Source: Lingula anatina (lineage: Eukaryota > Brachiopoda > Lingulata > Lingulida > Lingulidae). Taken from it: 22,917 nt of DNA. Location: assembly GCF_001039355.2 (NCBI RefSeq), contig NW_019773725.1, forward strand, positions 409,836 to 432,752, written 5' to 3'. The position numbers were made by a program, and so were the translations under genes. Below, in pieces: positions 1 through 11,691 of this stretch (positions are counted from its first letter, which is position 1; each line of letters opens with the position of its first letter). The notes under the pieces were generated by a model. It did no database searches and had not been told where the DNA came from. It saw only the letters and a list, made by a program, of their open reading frames with translations.

Positions 1-1
1 C

Positions 2-4
<3 letters not shown>

Positions 5-33
<29 letters not shown>
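5..33. repeat. Poly-T homopolymer
   Basis: A run of 29 T at the extreme left edge. It could be the reverse-complemented poly-A tail of a retroposed element lying outside the window, or a simple homopolymer. No element body is visible to its right. Confidence 0.9.
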
Positions 34-39
<6 letters not shown>

Positions 40-1344
40 CCTGGGAGTGTTAACGTGGGTTGGAGGAGAAAAATCCGACCGGTTGTCGCCTTCCTGGGAT
101 ATTTCAGATATTTATTTGGATGTTTATAAGTATCACCATTTATGTTCGTTAAACATGAAAATTATATAGGCATTTAAACAAAAGAAATTAATGAAATATT
201 TAAATGAATAAAAATAACTATAACAATAATATATATATCCTTTATAAAACCTGTATAGTTCTGAAACAGGATCTTTGTATACTGTTGAAACCGTACAAAA
301 TTAAGAGTGCTGGGGGTATTCTATTATCTTTCTATCCATCTGTCAACGAATCACACAAGTAAGAAATGGTCATTTCTAAATCAATTAAAGATAAAAAACT
401 TTAACAATGTCAAAACATGAAATTGCGTATTTTTTTTTCTTCTTAGAATAAAAAGAAAAATAAAATATATTTGCCATAAGCTGTGTTTATTTTAAAGCTT
501 AAAAGGTTTCTGAATATAATATTATAGAAAACCAGCACTAGTCACCAGGTGATTTTAGTTCACCCAGGTTCATGGGAGAAGTTGACTAGCAGATAGGACA
601 TAGTATTTAAAAAGCGAGAAAAAAAAAAAAAAACGAGTGAACGCGCTTGTCTCACTGCATGTGTTGGTCGCTTTTGCAACACAAAGGGTACATCCATCTT
701 TCTCTGGATTTCCTTGGTGCTTAAAGGCATTCAAAGTCTAATAAGGAGAAAATTGCTAGTAATTAAACTGGATGTGCAGATGCTTTACATTATGTTCGAA
801 GCTGCCTCGCTATGGCATATGATTGGATAATAGCATGCAACTGCCTGCGAGGCTCACTGCGAATTATCCACCTCCCATGCGAGTTTCTTCCTCTCGAAGG
901 TGGCAGGCTGAAACAGAAATATTAATAAACGTTTTAAAAAGAGCGTATACTCAGCACAGCGTGTATCATTGAGCGTCATCGGGACCAGAATTACATTAGC
1001 TAACTGTGTCATTACCAACAATACTTCAGGCAATATCGAAGCTACAATGCAAGCACATACATGGTAAATTCCAATTACAGCCAAGAATACAGATGACTTT
1101 CTGTTCAAATATCAAGGCACAGACACGAATACATGCAATTAATGAAAGGAATTCCCGTAATGATAATAATGATAATTAGAAAAGCACTGACTGATAATGG
1201 ACCATTAGTTGACTTATGTATCATCACCAAAGTCTTAATGCTCATTTCTTATCTGTCCTTAAAATTTCATCAAAATTCATCCACAGCTTTTTGAGTTAGT
1301 ATGATGAATAATGGACTGACAAAAGGAGTTGAAACCATGAACTC
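34..1344. other. AT-rich sequence without a recognisable gene
   Basis: I read both strands and found no convincing coding exon, RNA gene or structured repeat. The only sizeable open frame (854-1108, minus, 84 codons) is hydrophobic, lacks family motifs and is not bounded by a clear gene structure. It lies downstream of the lipocalin exon on the same strand, so terminal exon or 3' untranslated sequence of that gene could be here, but I could not identify it. Confidence 0.6.
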
Positions 1345-1373
1345 AATAATAATAATAATAATAATAATAATAA
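1345..1373. repeat. (AAT)n microsatellite
   Basis: A near-perfect trinucleotide AAT repeat of about 29 bp in non-coding sequence downstream (on the minus strand) of the lipocalin exon. Confidence 0.95.
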
Positions 1374-1681
1374 ACTAATGATTGAGGAATCAAAGCAACC
1401 ACAGGGCTACAACGTAAAGCGACAACAGAAGTGAAAGAGCATGAAAAACAGCTATCAAAGAAAAAGAGATAAGTGAATCAAGTAATCTATTTTACAACAT
1501 TCTTTACATATTTTAAAGTATTTTAACCAATTTTAGGATTTGTGAATTTTTTTCCTAGAGCTTTCGACCATTACCCATATATTCTTGGTCACTATGCCCC
1601 TAGTATTGACGACCCAATATTATGGCGGGGCGGGGGGGTACAGGATTCCTTCTATATTCCTAAAAGGAAATATACATTTAC

Positions 1682-1903
1682 CTTTTTCGTGTTCCGAGAA
1701 ACGGAACCCTTCAAAAGATTTACACAACCTTGTGTCAATCATCTTCATTCCGCGGTAAGCGTAAACAGGCTCCAGGTCAGGACTTCGACCCCAAATCTGG
1801 ATCGCTTCTTTCTCACACCACCCCTGCCTATCCTCTCCGTAGCAAATAACAGAGACCAGGGAGTTGTCATAGTCCGTGTATATAATCTTAAAATGGTTTT
1901 TGC
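1682..1903 (-). CDS. Internal exon of a lipocalin (apolipoprotein D-like) gene
   Basis: This 74-codon open exon encodes the second half of a lipocalin barrel. It begins with KNHFKIIYTDYDNSLVSV, continues with a cysteine pair around ICYGEDRQGWC, the strand motif IQIWGRSPDL, and ends with the helix-like YRGMKMIDTRLC. In apolipoprotein D-type lipocalins the same order is seen: a YWV.x.TDYDNYAxVY strand, a W.xSR.P strand, then an alpha-helix and a final Cys. The exon follows a pyrimidine-rich acceptor (TTCCATTGCAG, minus strand) and stops at a donor reading AAAAG|GTAAAT. It starts and ends in the same phase, so it is a symmetric exon. The family binds small hydrophobic ligands and is normally secreted. 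The GxW-bearing first exons should lie at higher coordinates and the last exon at lower ones; I did not find either, so this may be part of a gene with long introns or a relic. Confidence 0.62.
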
Positions 1904-2515
1904 CTGCAATGGAATGAGAAACTGGATTTAGGTCTGAAAAACGGCTAAGAGTAATATGCAAAATGAGAAACAGGGTCTATGTATAAAAAAGAATGATGGT
2001 TTTAATTCTTATACAATTGTTCGTCTTAGTTAATGCTGCCAGAAATAAAGGCTACTAAAATTTGTTTCGAAATCATTTTATAGCCTAATATCATAGATGT
2101 CCCTTTTGAGTGGGGGAAATAAATGCATAAATTATCTTTGTTGACGAATAAAGAATAACTCACTCTCTGGTGGACCAAAGGCGTATACCCCAGACTGCCC
2201 TGTGGGTTGTAGGCTAGAGAGCTCATTGATAACTATACACGCTTGTCCGTCTTTCCTAAAATGAAAGGAGCATATGCTTTCCTTTTTGGATATTCTTTGT
2301 CAAGCATACAATACATTGTAATTCTGCACTGCAACCTTTTTTGTAGAATGAAGATGATCACGACTTTGTTTTATAACCATGAGAAAAGGTATCTGCAATA
2401 TTATTTAAACATTAAACTATAACGCCATGCAAAAAAATAGAGGGAAGAACTACGCTTGGCGCTGCGCTTATCATTCAAGCGGGGAAAAAGGAAACGCGTT
2501 TATGGTATAGATACA
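1904..2515. other. No gene recognised (probable lipocalin intron)
   Basis: No exon with lipocalin motifs or other coding signal was recognised on either strand. If the lipocalin gene is real, this is upstream intron on the minus strand. Confidence 0.5.
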
Positions 2516-3005
2516 GTACGAGGCGCTGAGCTTTACGAGGAATAGTGCAGGTAATTGGCGAGGCGAAGCCGAGACAATTATCTGTTCTATTTCTCATACA
2601 TACCACGGGGCTGATATCAAAACAAAAGAATTGCAGGGGCCGATACAATGAATGAGACGGAGTGACTGCCACGTGCGGAAGATGGGCAGGAAATCGGCCA
2701 ACTACTCTGAAAACCACTAACGCAAACGAAGATGATTGGACGGTGACCGTAATTAGGCAGTAAACGCGGGGAAAGTCCATTCTTTGATATCACCCCATGC
2801 GCGGTGATATCAGCGTGTTCTATTCAAAGTTAGGGGTATTGGGTGGGGAACACGCACGATTTCCCTTTGTATGTATGACAAATAATGCACTGTTACCCCC
2901 TCGCCCGATATCCACGATAGCATGCCTCGCTGGCGCTCGGCTTGCTATCGTGATATCGGGCTCGTGGACAGTGCATTATTTACTACGTAAAGCTCAGCGC
3001 CGAGT
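2516..3005. repeat. Nested palindromic (foldback-like) repeat region
   Basis: Several inverted repeats are nested here. The core (2881-2980) has arms starting at AATAATGCACTGT, running through CCCGATATC and CGATAGCA, and meeting at a loop of about 6 bp. A separate perfect 9-bp palindrome, GATATCACC/GGTGATATC, occupies 2786-2811. An outer pair places GGCGCTGAGCTTTACG near 2523 against its reverse complement near 2985-3003. The region is more GC-rich than its surroundings. This suggests a non-autonomous foldback or MITE-type element; no coding capacity is visible. Confidence 0.6.
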
Positions 3006-3029
3006 GCTTTATCTGGTTTAAAGCACGAG

Positions 3030-3736
3030 TAATTAACCCTGTGCATTGGTGCGTGGAACCATTCGTGGATGACGTGACTTTACACGAAATAAAGCACGGC
3101 GCGACCTATTGTTTTTTGACAGGAGAGTGCTTTAAGTATTCCTCAACAGCAGACTGGGATAGCTTCTCTGTATGTACCCCTGTATTTATCTGTCTTTATC
3201 AAACTGCTCCAAAGTAAAAATTATATGCTCAGAAACTTTTAATCTGACCATGGATAAAATTAGGGAATTTTGTCCGTGATCTGATACAACATTTAACTCA
3301 CTTGTTTGCAGAGTAAACATTTTAATTTTTTATAACAGAATGAAATGGGGAGGGGATACCTTTAGTTTTGGCGTCAGTAAATGGCCAAGGGCTTATTTAT
3401 TCATTTTGAGTGGCATAAGTAGGGAAATTTCACCCAACCACGTGTGTTGGCTGTAATGTTAGGAGATATCTGCTAGCGTGTTCTTATCAATACACAAAAC
3501 TCGTCTAATTTTATGTAGAAATAAATACATTGGAAGCAACACATTATACTGGTGCCTTTTAATTGTATAATAACAGTTGGGACACATCGTTTCATTATGC
3601 TTAAGGTGTTGTTATACATTATTGTACAATACAGTACGTATCGTTCGCTGAAATGATCAGGGCTGCAATGCATGTTATCTTTTGAAAACGTTTTGTTTGA
3701 ATGATAAGGGCTTCATTTACACTTTACTGAAATCAG
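3030..3736. other. No gene recognised
   Basis: AT-rich sequence with only short, motif-free open frames on both strands and no structured repeats that I could support. Confidence 0.5.
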
Positions 3737-4030
3737 GCCTACCTAACTTCCAGACTCGGCACCGAATGATCCCGAATTCACCGTTAGATCGGACCACAAT
3801 ACCCGTTTTCAAGGTGTGTGTCAGTACGTATTTCACACCATCATACCCCGGAACAAATTTTTGGATGAGATGCACTACTTTCCAACCACGCAGAGAGATA
3901 TAGGCAAGAGCAGTGTCGCGTCTGATACTTCGAAAAGCATACTGACGCACACCTTGAAAACGGGTAGTGCGGTCCGATATACCTGTGAATTCAGGATCAT
4001 TCGGTGCCGAGTCTGGTAGTTGGGTAGGAC
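3737..4030. repeat. Foldback/MITE-like element with long terminal inverted repeats
   Basis: The left arm (about 3737-3830) begins GCCTACCTAACTTCCAGACT and contains GGCACCGAATGATCC and CCCGTTTTCAAGGTGTG. The right arm (about 3936-4030) is its reverse complement with scattered substitutions. The arms enclose about 105 bp of unrelated sequence. Open frames on both strands across the arms are shadows of each other caused by the inverted repeat and are not genes. No transposase is present, so the element would be non-autonomous. A target-site duplication could not be fixed by eye. Confidence 0.8.
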
Positions 4031-5690
4031 TAGAAATGTTGTACGTACGGCAACGCTTCCACAAGGATTGACAAAGTTCCATTTTCGCCCGCTGTTACGT
4101 AGGGAGCGTATTCCGTTAAAAGATGGTCATCCGGCACCATGGGATGGCGTCGCCATAGGTAACCGTACCAGATGCCTGTCATCTAGAAATGAAATATATA
4201 TTATACCCGGATATCCGTGCTTTGGTCAACGCTTACAGTAATGTATGTCGGTGTATCGGTGGCAGGCAAAATTTGTATTTTTAGCTGTGGTATTCAAACT
4301 AATCTTTAAAATTGGGTTAAATTTTATGGTCGCCGTTGTAATTTGCGAACAATCAAGATACGTAGAAAAATATATTTATCTATTTTGGACAATAACAACG
4401 CATTTATTTTGTTGGTGCGGCACGTTTTGTCCAAATTTGAAAGATAGAAAGGCAGGAATTTATTGGAAAAACAACCGCCACATTTGCACTAAAAGCTCAT
4501 ACAAGCAGTAGAATATGGACGTAATTGAAATCTGAATAGCTGCAGTGCAATTGAAACGTTTGCCAGAAAAGTTCAGATATAACTGAAAATCTCAAGGATG
4601 TCTTGGAAAACAAGATAAACTTCAGTGGACTAAATACCATGCACTTAAATGACATGCACAAATGCAGATTGCTAATTTGATACTTATTTTTAAATCACAA
4701 GATAGGAAAATTAATTTCCAGTAGCCTCAAAATAAATAAGATACAATTAAAATTTACTTTTTAACGTTACAACATTTATACAATGCCAGACGTATTGGGT
4801 TGAAAAATGCATAAAATACATAGGAAACAGAATTACAAAACACCAAAGTGTGCCAATAATTTTTTTTTTTTTTTTGAAAATCGTACTGGGTTCCTGCCTT
4901 TTTACTAAACAAAACCTAAAAAGTAATGATGATTGTTAGCGAACTCAAACTAAAGCTTTATTTATTACCGGTAAAGCTCCTTATTAGTTTGAATACAAAC
5001 GAAAGTACGGTTATGGAGTTTTTGTGATATAAAGACACAAACAATAACTCATTCTGTGGAAAAAATTAGAAATAAGTCGCTCGACAAAATAGAATTAATT
5101 CAATTATTGAATACCATTAAATATGGAATTTAAGGACACACTACCTTTCATGAATGAATGAACAAGAACACTGTGATTAAACATGGAATTCATCCCTTGG
5201 TCAGGCCATCTGCCTTTAACTATCTGCTCACCTTTTCCGGTTCCATATTCTGCATTCCACGAGAATTGCAATGTTTCACTTCACCTTCACGGACACTCTG
5301 ACAAGAAATTACACAAAAAACGAGGAAAACGAAGAACAGAAGACCAGTCATGGTTATTCCACAATCGTCAACGGTTTAAATAGTCTAGTGTTGCGTTAAA
5401 ACCATAGCAGTTATATACCTGCAGACGAACCAAACTATCAAATTCTGTCAGTGCATACTGGTATCTGCTTATGCACAAACATATGAAAAACATAGAGGCT
5501 GATCTAAGCTGCAACAAAACACAATTATTGAAAAGAAAACGTTTGTAATTTCTTTTTCAAATCTGCTAAAAAGCGTGTATTATCGGCGTAGACTGTCTAC
5601 ATCGTTCCCAGTGGTCTCTGATATAGAGAACACGTGTATGCGATGGGCATATGGTTTTGCAGTATATTATATGCATACATATACACATTA
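4031..5690. other. No gene recognised; contains a short poly-T run
   Basis: AT-rich, with a T homopolymer near 4859-4875. Open frames of 66-88 codons occur at 4245-4511 and 5183-5383 (plus) but show no family motif, no convincing splice context and no similarity to anything else in the window. Confidence 0.5.
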
Positions 5691-7161
5691 TACACAGAGA
5701 TGTTCAAGGCTCTTGCAAAAGAAGGTACTGGCATGATTTGGAATCTAGTCAGTGAAATATATGAGACTGGAAATTTTCCGAAGGACATGCTCAAATCCAT
5801 CTTCATCACCCTACCAAAAGCCCCGGGGACACTTGATTGCTCAAGTCATCGCACAATAAGCCTGATGTCCCACTTTCTCAAAATCCTATTGAAAACCATC
5901 TTACAAAGAATTTAACGCAAAATTCTGCCAGAAATTCCACCCAACCAGTTTGGTTTCATGAAAGACAGAGACACCAGAAATGCCATATTTCTCAGAATGC
6001 TCAGCAAGAGAACCCTACTACATCAACAAGACATGTACATGGTTTCCATCGACAATCAAAAAGCATTTGACAAGATCCGACATGAGGAGCTCTTCAGAAT
6101 GCTTCCAAAAATTCAAATAGGTGACAAAGATATGCGGGTTATGAGATCAGTCTACTGCGATCAACTTGCAGCAGTCCGCCTTCCTCAACTGGTTCCCCAT
6201 CAAAAGAGGATTGCGTCAGGGCTGTGTCATGTCCCCAGACCTTTTAAACTTATAATCCGAAATGATCTTGAGAGATCTGGAGGATCGTCCGGAAGGAGTC
6301 ACAGTCAATGGTGTCAGGATAAACAATCTCCGCTATGCCGATGATACAGTTATTTTAGATACATTCAGTGAGGATCTCCAAAATCTTTTCGATGCTGCCG
6401 TTGCCTCCAGAGCAAAGCTTGGACTACATGTCAACAGCAAGAAAACAAAAACCATGGTGGTTTCAAAATCAGAGGTCACACCACTTTGCAGGTTGCTTTA
6501 GTGGAACACTCCCATCGACCAGGTCTCCTCATTCAACTATCTTGGGGTCCGTGTGACACCCAACGCCTGTTGCAAGAGAGAAATCCAAAGAAGAATTGGT
6601 CAAGCGACAAAATACATTCACCCCCCTCGGCCCAATCTTCAAGGATCATAGGCTCTCCTTACAGATAAAGATCCGCCTCCTTAAAACCCATGTTTGGTTT
6701 ACTCTTCTGTATGGCTGTGAGTTTTGGACTTTGACAGCAGAAACTCAACCTAACGTTGAAGCAGCTGAATTGTGGTTCTACAGGCGAATGCTCCGAATCT
6801 CCTACATTGATCATGTTACAAAAGAAGAGGTCCTTAAACTGATTGACCAAAAAAGACAGCTTCTCAACACTGTCAGAGAAAGACAACTGAAGTTTGGGAC
6901 ATTGCATCAGAAAAGAGTGATTAGAAGATCTTAGCCTTAGCGGTAGAATACCTGGCAAAAGTGCCTGAGGCAGACAACGAAAGTCCTTACCTTAGCCACG
7001 TTCTTACCTCATGTTTAACTATGTTCAAAATGGCATCGTTCTCTTTCCCGACTTGTTATCTCCATTCTCTGGTCACCACCCAGACCCCTTCTCCAACTAC
7101 TCTCCTAAAGTCATGGCTGGATCGACCCAACTCTATGAGAGATTTTCCTTATATGCAATAA
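5691..7161 (+). pseudogene. Degenerate non-LTR retrotransposon (LINE) reverse transcriptase
   Basis: This is a 5'-truncated, frameshifted reverse transcriptase. Recognisable pieces in order are EMFKALAKEGT...YETGNFPKDML (5698-5790), NQFGFMKDRDTRNAI (about 5945), the catalytic motif A NQKAFDKIRHEEL (about 6053-6091), motif B KRGLRQGCVMSPDL (about 6200), the catalytic box YADD (6334-6345), GLHVNSKKTKTM, NYLGVRVTP (about 6535), then the C-terminal LLYGCEFWTLTAE and YRRMLRISYIDHVTKEEVL (6698-6835). An in-frame stop lies at 5913-5915, a frameshift between motifs A and B near 6175, further stops near 6250 and 6500, and another frameshift before 6596. The apurinic endonuclease half is absent. C-terminal remnants continue weakly to about 7160. 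The clade was not determined. The copy cannot mobilise itself. Confidence 0.85.
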
Positions 7162-8339
7162 TTGTAATTGGTTTAAATGTCTGACACGTCTCTAGTTGCT
7201 GGGGGTATATTAATTACCTGTAGCTGCTCGGGGAGGTACGTCAGACAATAAATCAGAATACACTGAATCCACTTTAGCGAGAACTCCCCGCAGAGTTGGA
7301 TAGATCCTGTTGGTGTGATGTTTGAATCTGAACACAGTCCAAAACTCTCAGTGTCCCCTGAACAATGGTAACACAGGATCATAGGATGAGAAAAATGTTA
7401 GAATCGCTGCGTTGAAGGCCTACGTGTACGTGCATCTAGGGTAATTATCTGTGCAGACTGTTTTACTCTATCAAACGATAATTGACGGAAAACTGATACA
7501 CTTCTGATGGCCTGGGAGCATGAAAAATACCAACTTTTCCTTACCGCCCCCCCCCCCCAAAAAAAAAAGAGAAAATGAATACAAAATGAATAAATAAAAG
7601 CCTAGATATAAATACAATCTATATGAAGGAGGAGAGGGAGGTATTGCCCCCTCTGAACCACTGTCCCCTACAGCCTAACGCAATTTGCCATTTCTTCTTT
7701 CTTTAGAGCCGACTTCAGTGTTTTCAACGTCCTCTGCAAGTCAGGGTGTTACTGGAAATAGTATACATATAGACAAATGGAGATTCATTTCACAATAGAA
7801 AACTTTTCAGGCAATAAAGGCATGCACAACTGTTTTTCCCCTTGTTAAATCAATGTTAAATCCTCGTTAAAATATGTTTCCAATTCAATATGCATAATTA
7901 CCTCATTCTCGACATTTATGAATCGGGGAACGTGCTTCATGACAACAAATCCTAAATAGGCTTGCTTCTGTATTTCCAGTCCATCATTCTCACACTGTTG
8001 CAATGAATGGAATCAAATCAAATCGCTCACTTTGTTAGATGAGACTTCACTTGTGCTAAATACTTTAGATGAGACAATCGGGTATTCCTGGTTTACAAAT
8101 TGTAAATTATGCTTCCAAAGAGATATTCAGACAAACAATGATAATAAATGCACTTCAAAGCACAACTTCTTAACATTACAAAGTTGTCACCCACAATCTT
8201 TAAAATCATATCACTCAAAGAGCTAACTCTAGCATTTCTTTCAAGAAAAGAAATTATATCACTGAAAATGTATTCACAATTTACAAGAGCACAACCATTC
8301 CAAATAGTATATAGATATATTTAAATATAGTTGTGCCTT
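7162..8339. other. No gene recognised; short homopolymers
   Basis: Contains adjoining C and A homopolymers near 7549-7569 and AT-rich sequence. The longest open frame (7173-7382, minus, 69 codons) has no recognised motif. Confidence 0.5.
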
Positions 8340-9190
8340 CAATGACATCTGCACGCTGTGTTTCACTGTGCTGTGCTTCTTATTGTTGAGCACCAGTGCC
8401 TGACGCATTCTCCCATAAAAGCTTGAAGATGAGAGATGCAATGAGGGCTAGATCAAGTTATAGCTGGGTCCTCATTGCCCTAGCCAGAGCCTTCCCTGGA
8501 AATCATGTGACTTACTGTATTGGCAGCAAATATGGTTTCAAGAAGCTGTCACAGTCCTGCTCCTGTCATGAACTGACATATGCACCAAAGGTAGCTCATC
8601 TCTTTGTGGAAGCCATCAAGCCTTGCAACTGGAGATGGTAGTATATTGGATTCTGGTTCACTTTCAACAGTAGTATGGTCCTTCCACCACAGTGGTTGAT
8701 CACAGGTTATTACTGGGGGTGGCCCTGTAATGTTGAACACGTGAACACATTAAATTCAATGTGGAGAAGATGCATGAGAATTCTGTAGAGCCATTTCTAC
8801 CAGAGGAAGAAACATGACAGATGCCTTTTCTGGGTGATTCCCTCTAGTCACCACTTGCCCATGTAAAAATCCCATAGTGGTTTGGGCTGTGGCTGGAAAG
8901 CAGGTAAGGACAGTTTCCACAATAAGTTGGTTTTCTGGTAGGTTCCGATTCCTAGATATTTGGGTTTTCCATGTTGGTGAATGTGGAAACAAATACTCCG
9001 GGATTCTGTCCCTTGTGTGGCCCTGGAGTCCTTCTCATATCTTACTATTAGGAGTAGGAGCAACAGAATCCATGCAATTAGTTTCCAAAATGTTTATGCA
9101 GTTCTTCACTAAAACCTATTTGTTCGGACCAGCAGTACATTTGGCCTAGCTAATTATATGATTGCTTGTCCAATTGATGCAAATTCCAGT
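8340..9190 (-). pseudogene. Decayed ORF of a repetitive protein family of unknown function
   Basis: Read on the minus strand, broken frames give, in order: a DMRRTPGPHKGQNPG-like segment, YQKTNLLWKLSLPAFQPQ, a segment ending EKASVMFLPLVEMALQ, PPVITCDQPLWWKDHT, VARLDGFHKEMSYL, and SHMIS-GKALARAMRTQ. From general familiarity these resemble a widespread invertebrate repeat-encoded protein with conserved FLPMIDxNPSD, TFDQPLxWKA, LGGFHxxMSFLG and HMxSGKAxARAxRxH blocks; I know of no assigned function. Several frameshifts and stops separate the blocks, so it is not expressed as a whole protein. The 5' part (8870-9190) is also present, inverted, at about 19770-20060. Confidence 0.5.
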
Positions 9191-9399
9191 CCGCCTAAAA
9201 AAAAAGACTGACATTGTGTTTGGTGCTACTGTTGACTGTACACCTGTACAACTTTTTTAAAAATAAATTACAAAACTTACTGTTAATACCTCCATTATTT
9301 ATTCATCAATATTATTTATAAAGAGGGTAAAACAACATTCTTGAGTTGAATATTACTGAAGATTTACTGTTTGGATTTTTTTATTTATGAAGCCTTATG

Positions 9400-10452
9400 A
9401 ATACTCTTGCTGACGACCATATTGGAAAATGCTTTGAACAGGTACATAGATGGGCATAATAAATAATACAAAAAAGATTATTTTCCATATATAATTGATT
9501 TATGGTATTAGCAAATAAATATTTGTTCCCATGAGAAGGGATGAGAAGTTCTGTCCTGTCCACTTATTCAGAATCCTTATTTGTCACACTATGACTCACA
9601 TTTCTCCAAGAGAGCTATATTTCGCAGCCAAACCTCACAGAGTTGTTGCGAATGATATAATGATTATAGTTAACACTAAAAAAATCCATTGCATATCTTT
9701 AAAAACATAATTTGCAATTTTAGGCAACGTTTTAGGGGAAAATCGGTACAAATGGCATTTGCCTGACCTTTCACTTTGGTAAATAATTCCTATTAAATAA
9801 GGTTTTCCTTTCAGTGAAAATGTCCTTTTAATTCAACTTTATTTTATTTCTTTACTTTTGCGTATCTTTTTAGGTTTTAACTTCATTTATTTTAGCAAAA
9901 TACTACCTAAATTGAACGACACCATTTACTTACAGTGACAATATAATGGTGGCCATCTTGGAAAAAAGCTGCCTTAAAAACCTTTTTCCACCACTTAGAT
10001 TTTTATAGATTTTAAATATATTTAAATTTGGATATTTAGCTTTCTCATATACCTCATAACACTTTTTTTGGCACTAAGTCCCTACTGATAAAAAACTGTC
10101 TTATAAAACCTTATGAATACTCTTCCTGGCGGTCAACATTTCAGGTAAAAATCTGTGTAAATGACCTTTACCTGACCTTTGTCCCAAAGCCAAAGACCTT
10201 TGATGAAAAATTCATATTTAATAAGTTTTTATTTTCTTTTCGACAAAGTGTTCTTTGTCTGTAAGACCGGATATATTCCAAGGTCTTAATCTCGTTTATT
10301 CCAGAAAAAATACTCCCAAAATATAAAGACCCCCTTTACCTAAAGTATAATAATATATTGACGGTCCTCTTGAAAAAAACTGCCTTACAAACCACTACCT
10401 ACAATCTAACATGTTAAAATTTGGTTATTTAGCTTTCTAAAAAACGTCATAA

Positions 10453-10501
<49 letters not shown>

Positions 10502-10560
10502 AATTAGTCCTGGGTTAGACCAAATTTTGTGCTCAGTTTACTAGTCTAACATTACTTTTA
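9400..10560. repeat. Degenerate tandem repeats of about 390 bp inside block A
   Basis: Segments such as TTATGAATACTCTT (9404 and 10111), the 'TACAAATGG..TTTGCCTGACC / GTAAATGACCTTTACCTGACC' region (about 9750 and 10155), and 'CCATCTTGGAAAAAAGCTGCCTTA / TCCTCTTGAAAAAAACTGCCTTA' (9954 and 10366) recur at a spacing of roughly 390-420 bp. The units are diverged, so this is an old tandem repeat. The same internal periodicity is seen in the inverted copy at 18480-19620. Confidence 0.6.
10455..10499. repeat. Poly-T homopolymer in block A
   Basis: A run of 45 T directly before GCAATTAGTCCTGGGTTAG. The equivalent position is 5 T in the copy at about 15335 and 15 A (opposite strand) at about 18514. 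It is therefore a length-variable homopolymer rather than a conserved feature. Confidence 0.9.
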
Positions 10561-10664
10561 AAACTTCTAGGCAGAATTTACAAATGTTGACAACCTTCAC
10601 ATTCATATATTCAACCAATTAAAAAAATTAAACTGACGGACTGAATGTCTAGACATATGAGGTT

Positions 10665-10924
10665 TTTTCTATGAAAGCGTCTCATACATCTTTTATTGAA
10701 ATCCCATATTATAATACTGGTACCAACAACTTTCAATTCAGAGACTACTTTGATCTATTTTATACGGGAATGCAATGCAGAATGAATGGAGAATCGTGTT
10801 GAATAATTGAAATACATTCATAGGGGTAAAAAGTGTGAAAATTAGAAATTACGATGAACAGCTTATAAAACTTAATTCGTTTTCGTAGATCATAGGAATA
10901 CTTAAATGAAACCAGTGCAATTGA

Positions 10925-10969
<45 letters not shown>

Positions 10970-10990
10970 GCAGTACCCAAGACATATGTT
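10665..10990 (+). repeat. Dispersed repeat D with internal (CT)n, copy 1
   Basis: From ATGAAAGCGTCTCATACATC through ACTACTTTGATCTATT and GCAGAATGAATGGAGAATCG to a CT-dinucleotide run (10931-10967) and CCAGCAG. It matches 20335-20600 in the same orientation; a short piece recurs at 15648-15690. It has no coding capacity. Because it is direct while block A is inverted between the two regions, D moved or duplicated separately from A. Confidence 0.7.
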
Positions 10991-11635
10991 CTTATACCGG
11001 TAGTCTTGAAAAGTTTATACACTTATAGCCTTTTATTTGAAAACGTATTACTAAAAAAAGGTCCATTTCGTCTGTCAATTTTGATTATAAAACTATCGTC
11101 AATATGAATTCGCCTTTCACTGTACAATTCTCTCTCGTTTTTATCAAAATTATTTAGAACTTAATTTACAGTGTTCAAGGCGTGTAAAAACAGCCCATAC
11201 AGACCTGTGGCCGCTATATGTGTCTCTTGGAGACAAATTGTATTTGTTTTCCTTCATAGATGCTAGTATATACGAAGGTTATCAAACGGTACGGTTTAGA
11301 ACTATGATTCAGCTGACCTAAATTGTAATTTTAAGAGGGACCACTGGTGTGATTTTTTCAGAAATTGAAGAGGGAAGGTTAGGACCCCCCCCCCCCCCGA
11401 CACACCCTAAATAGGTGACTGCGTGATATTACCTATTATATTATGTAGTTTTAAGTATTTTACTAAATCATTTTTTCACTTTTCATGTAATTTAATACCA
11501 TTCGTGTGCAAGTTTATGTGAGCAACCACTCAGACATTATATTTATATTTCAGATACTGTGAAGTGCATGTAGAATTCCTGATAGACCACTTTGTTTAAA
11601 AGGTTATTCTTTTAAGGCTCAAGCTCGTGTGTCCC

Positions 11636-11636
<1 letters not shown>
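10991..11636. other. No gene recognised
   Basis: AT-rich sequence with a 14-base C run (11385-11398). No exon, RNA gene or match to the other blocks was seen. Confidence 0.5.

Positions 11637-11691
<55 letters not shown>

Larger units (their letters stand above)
8870..10560. repeat. Block A, left copy (inverted relative to 18480-20062)
   Basis: This segment matches the reverse complement of 18480-20062 along most of its length. It starts at TAGTGGTTTGGGCTGTGGCT (reverse complement at about 20040-20058) and continues through the TTATTCAGAATCCTTATTTG stretch at 9567 and the GGTGGCCATCTTGG stretch at 9949. A third, partial copy in the same orientation lies at 14927-15390. It is non-coding apart from the decayed ORF at its left end. 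Confidence 0.8.

Noticed and set aside
3717-4082. Overlapping frames on both strands up to 121 codons
   Set aside because: They are produced by the long inverted repeat, which mirrors one frame into the other. There are no motifs and no splice context.
4134-4170. A GIWYG coding word (minus strand) resembling the lipocalin GxW motif
   Set aside because: The surrounding translation does not match a lipocalin N-terminus, and it lies just beside a repeat element.
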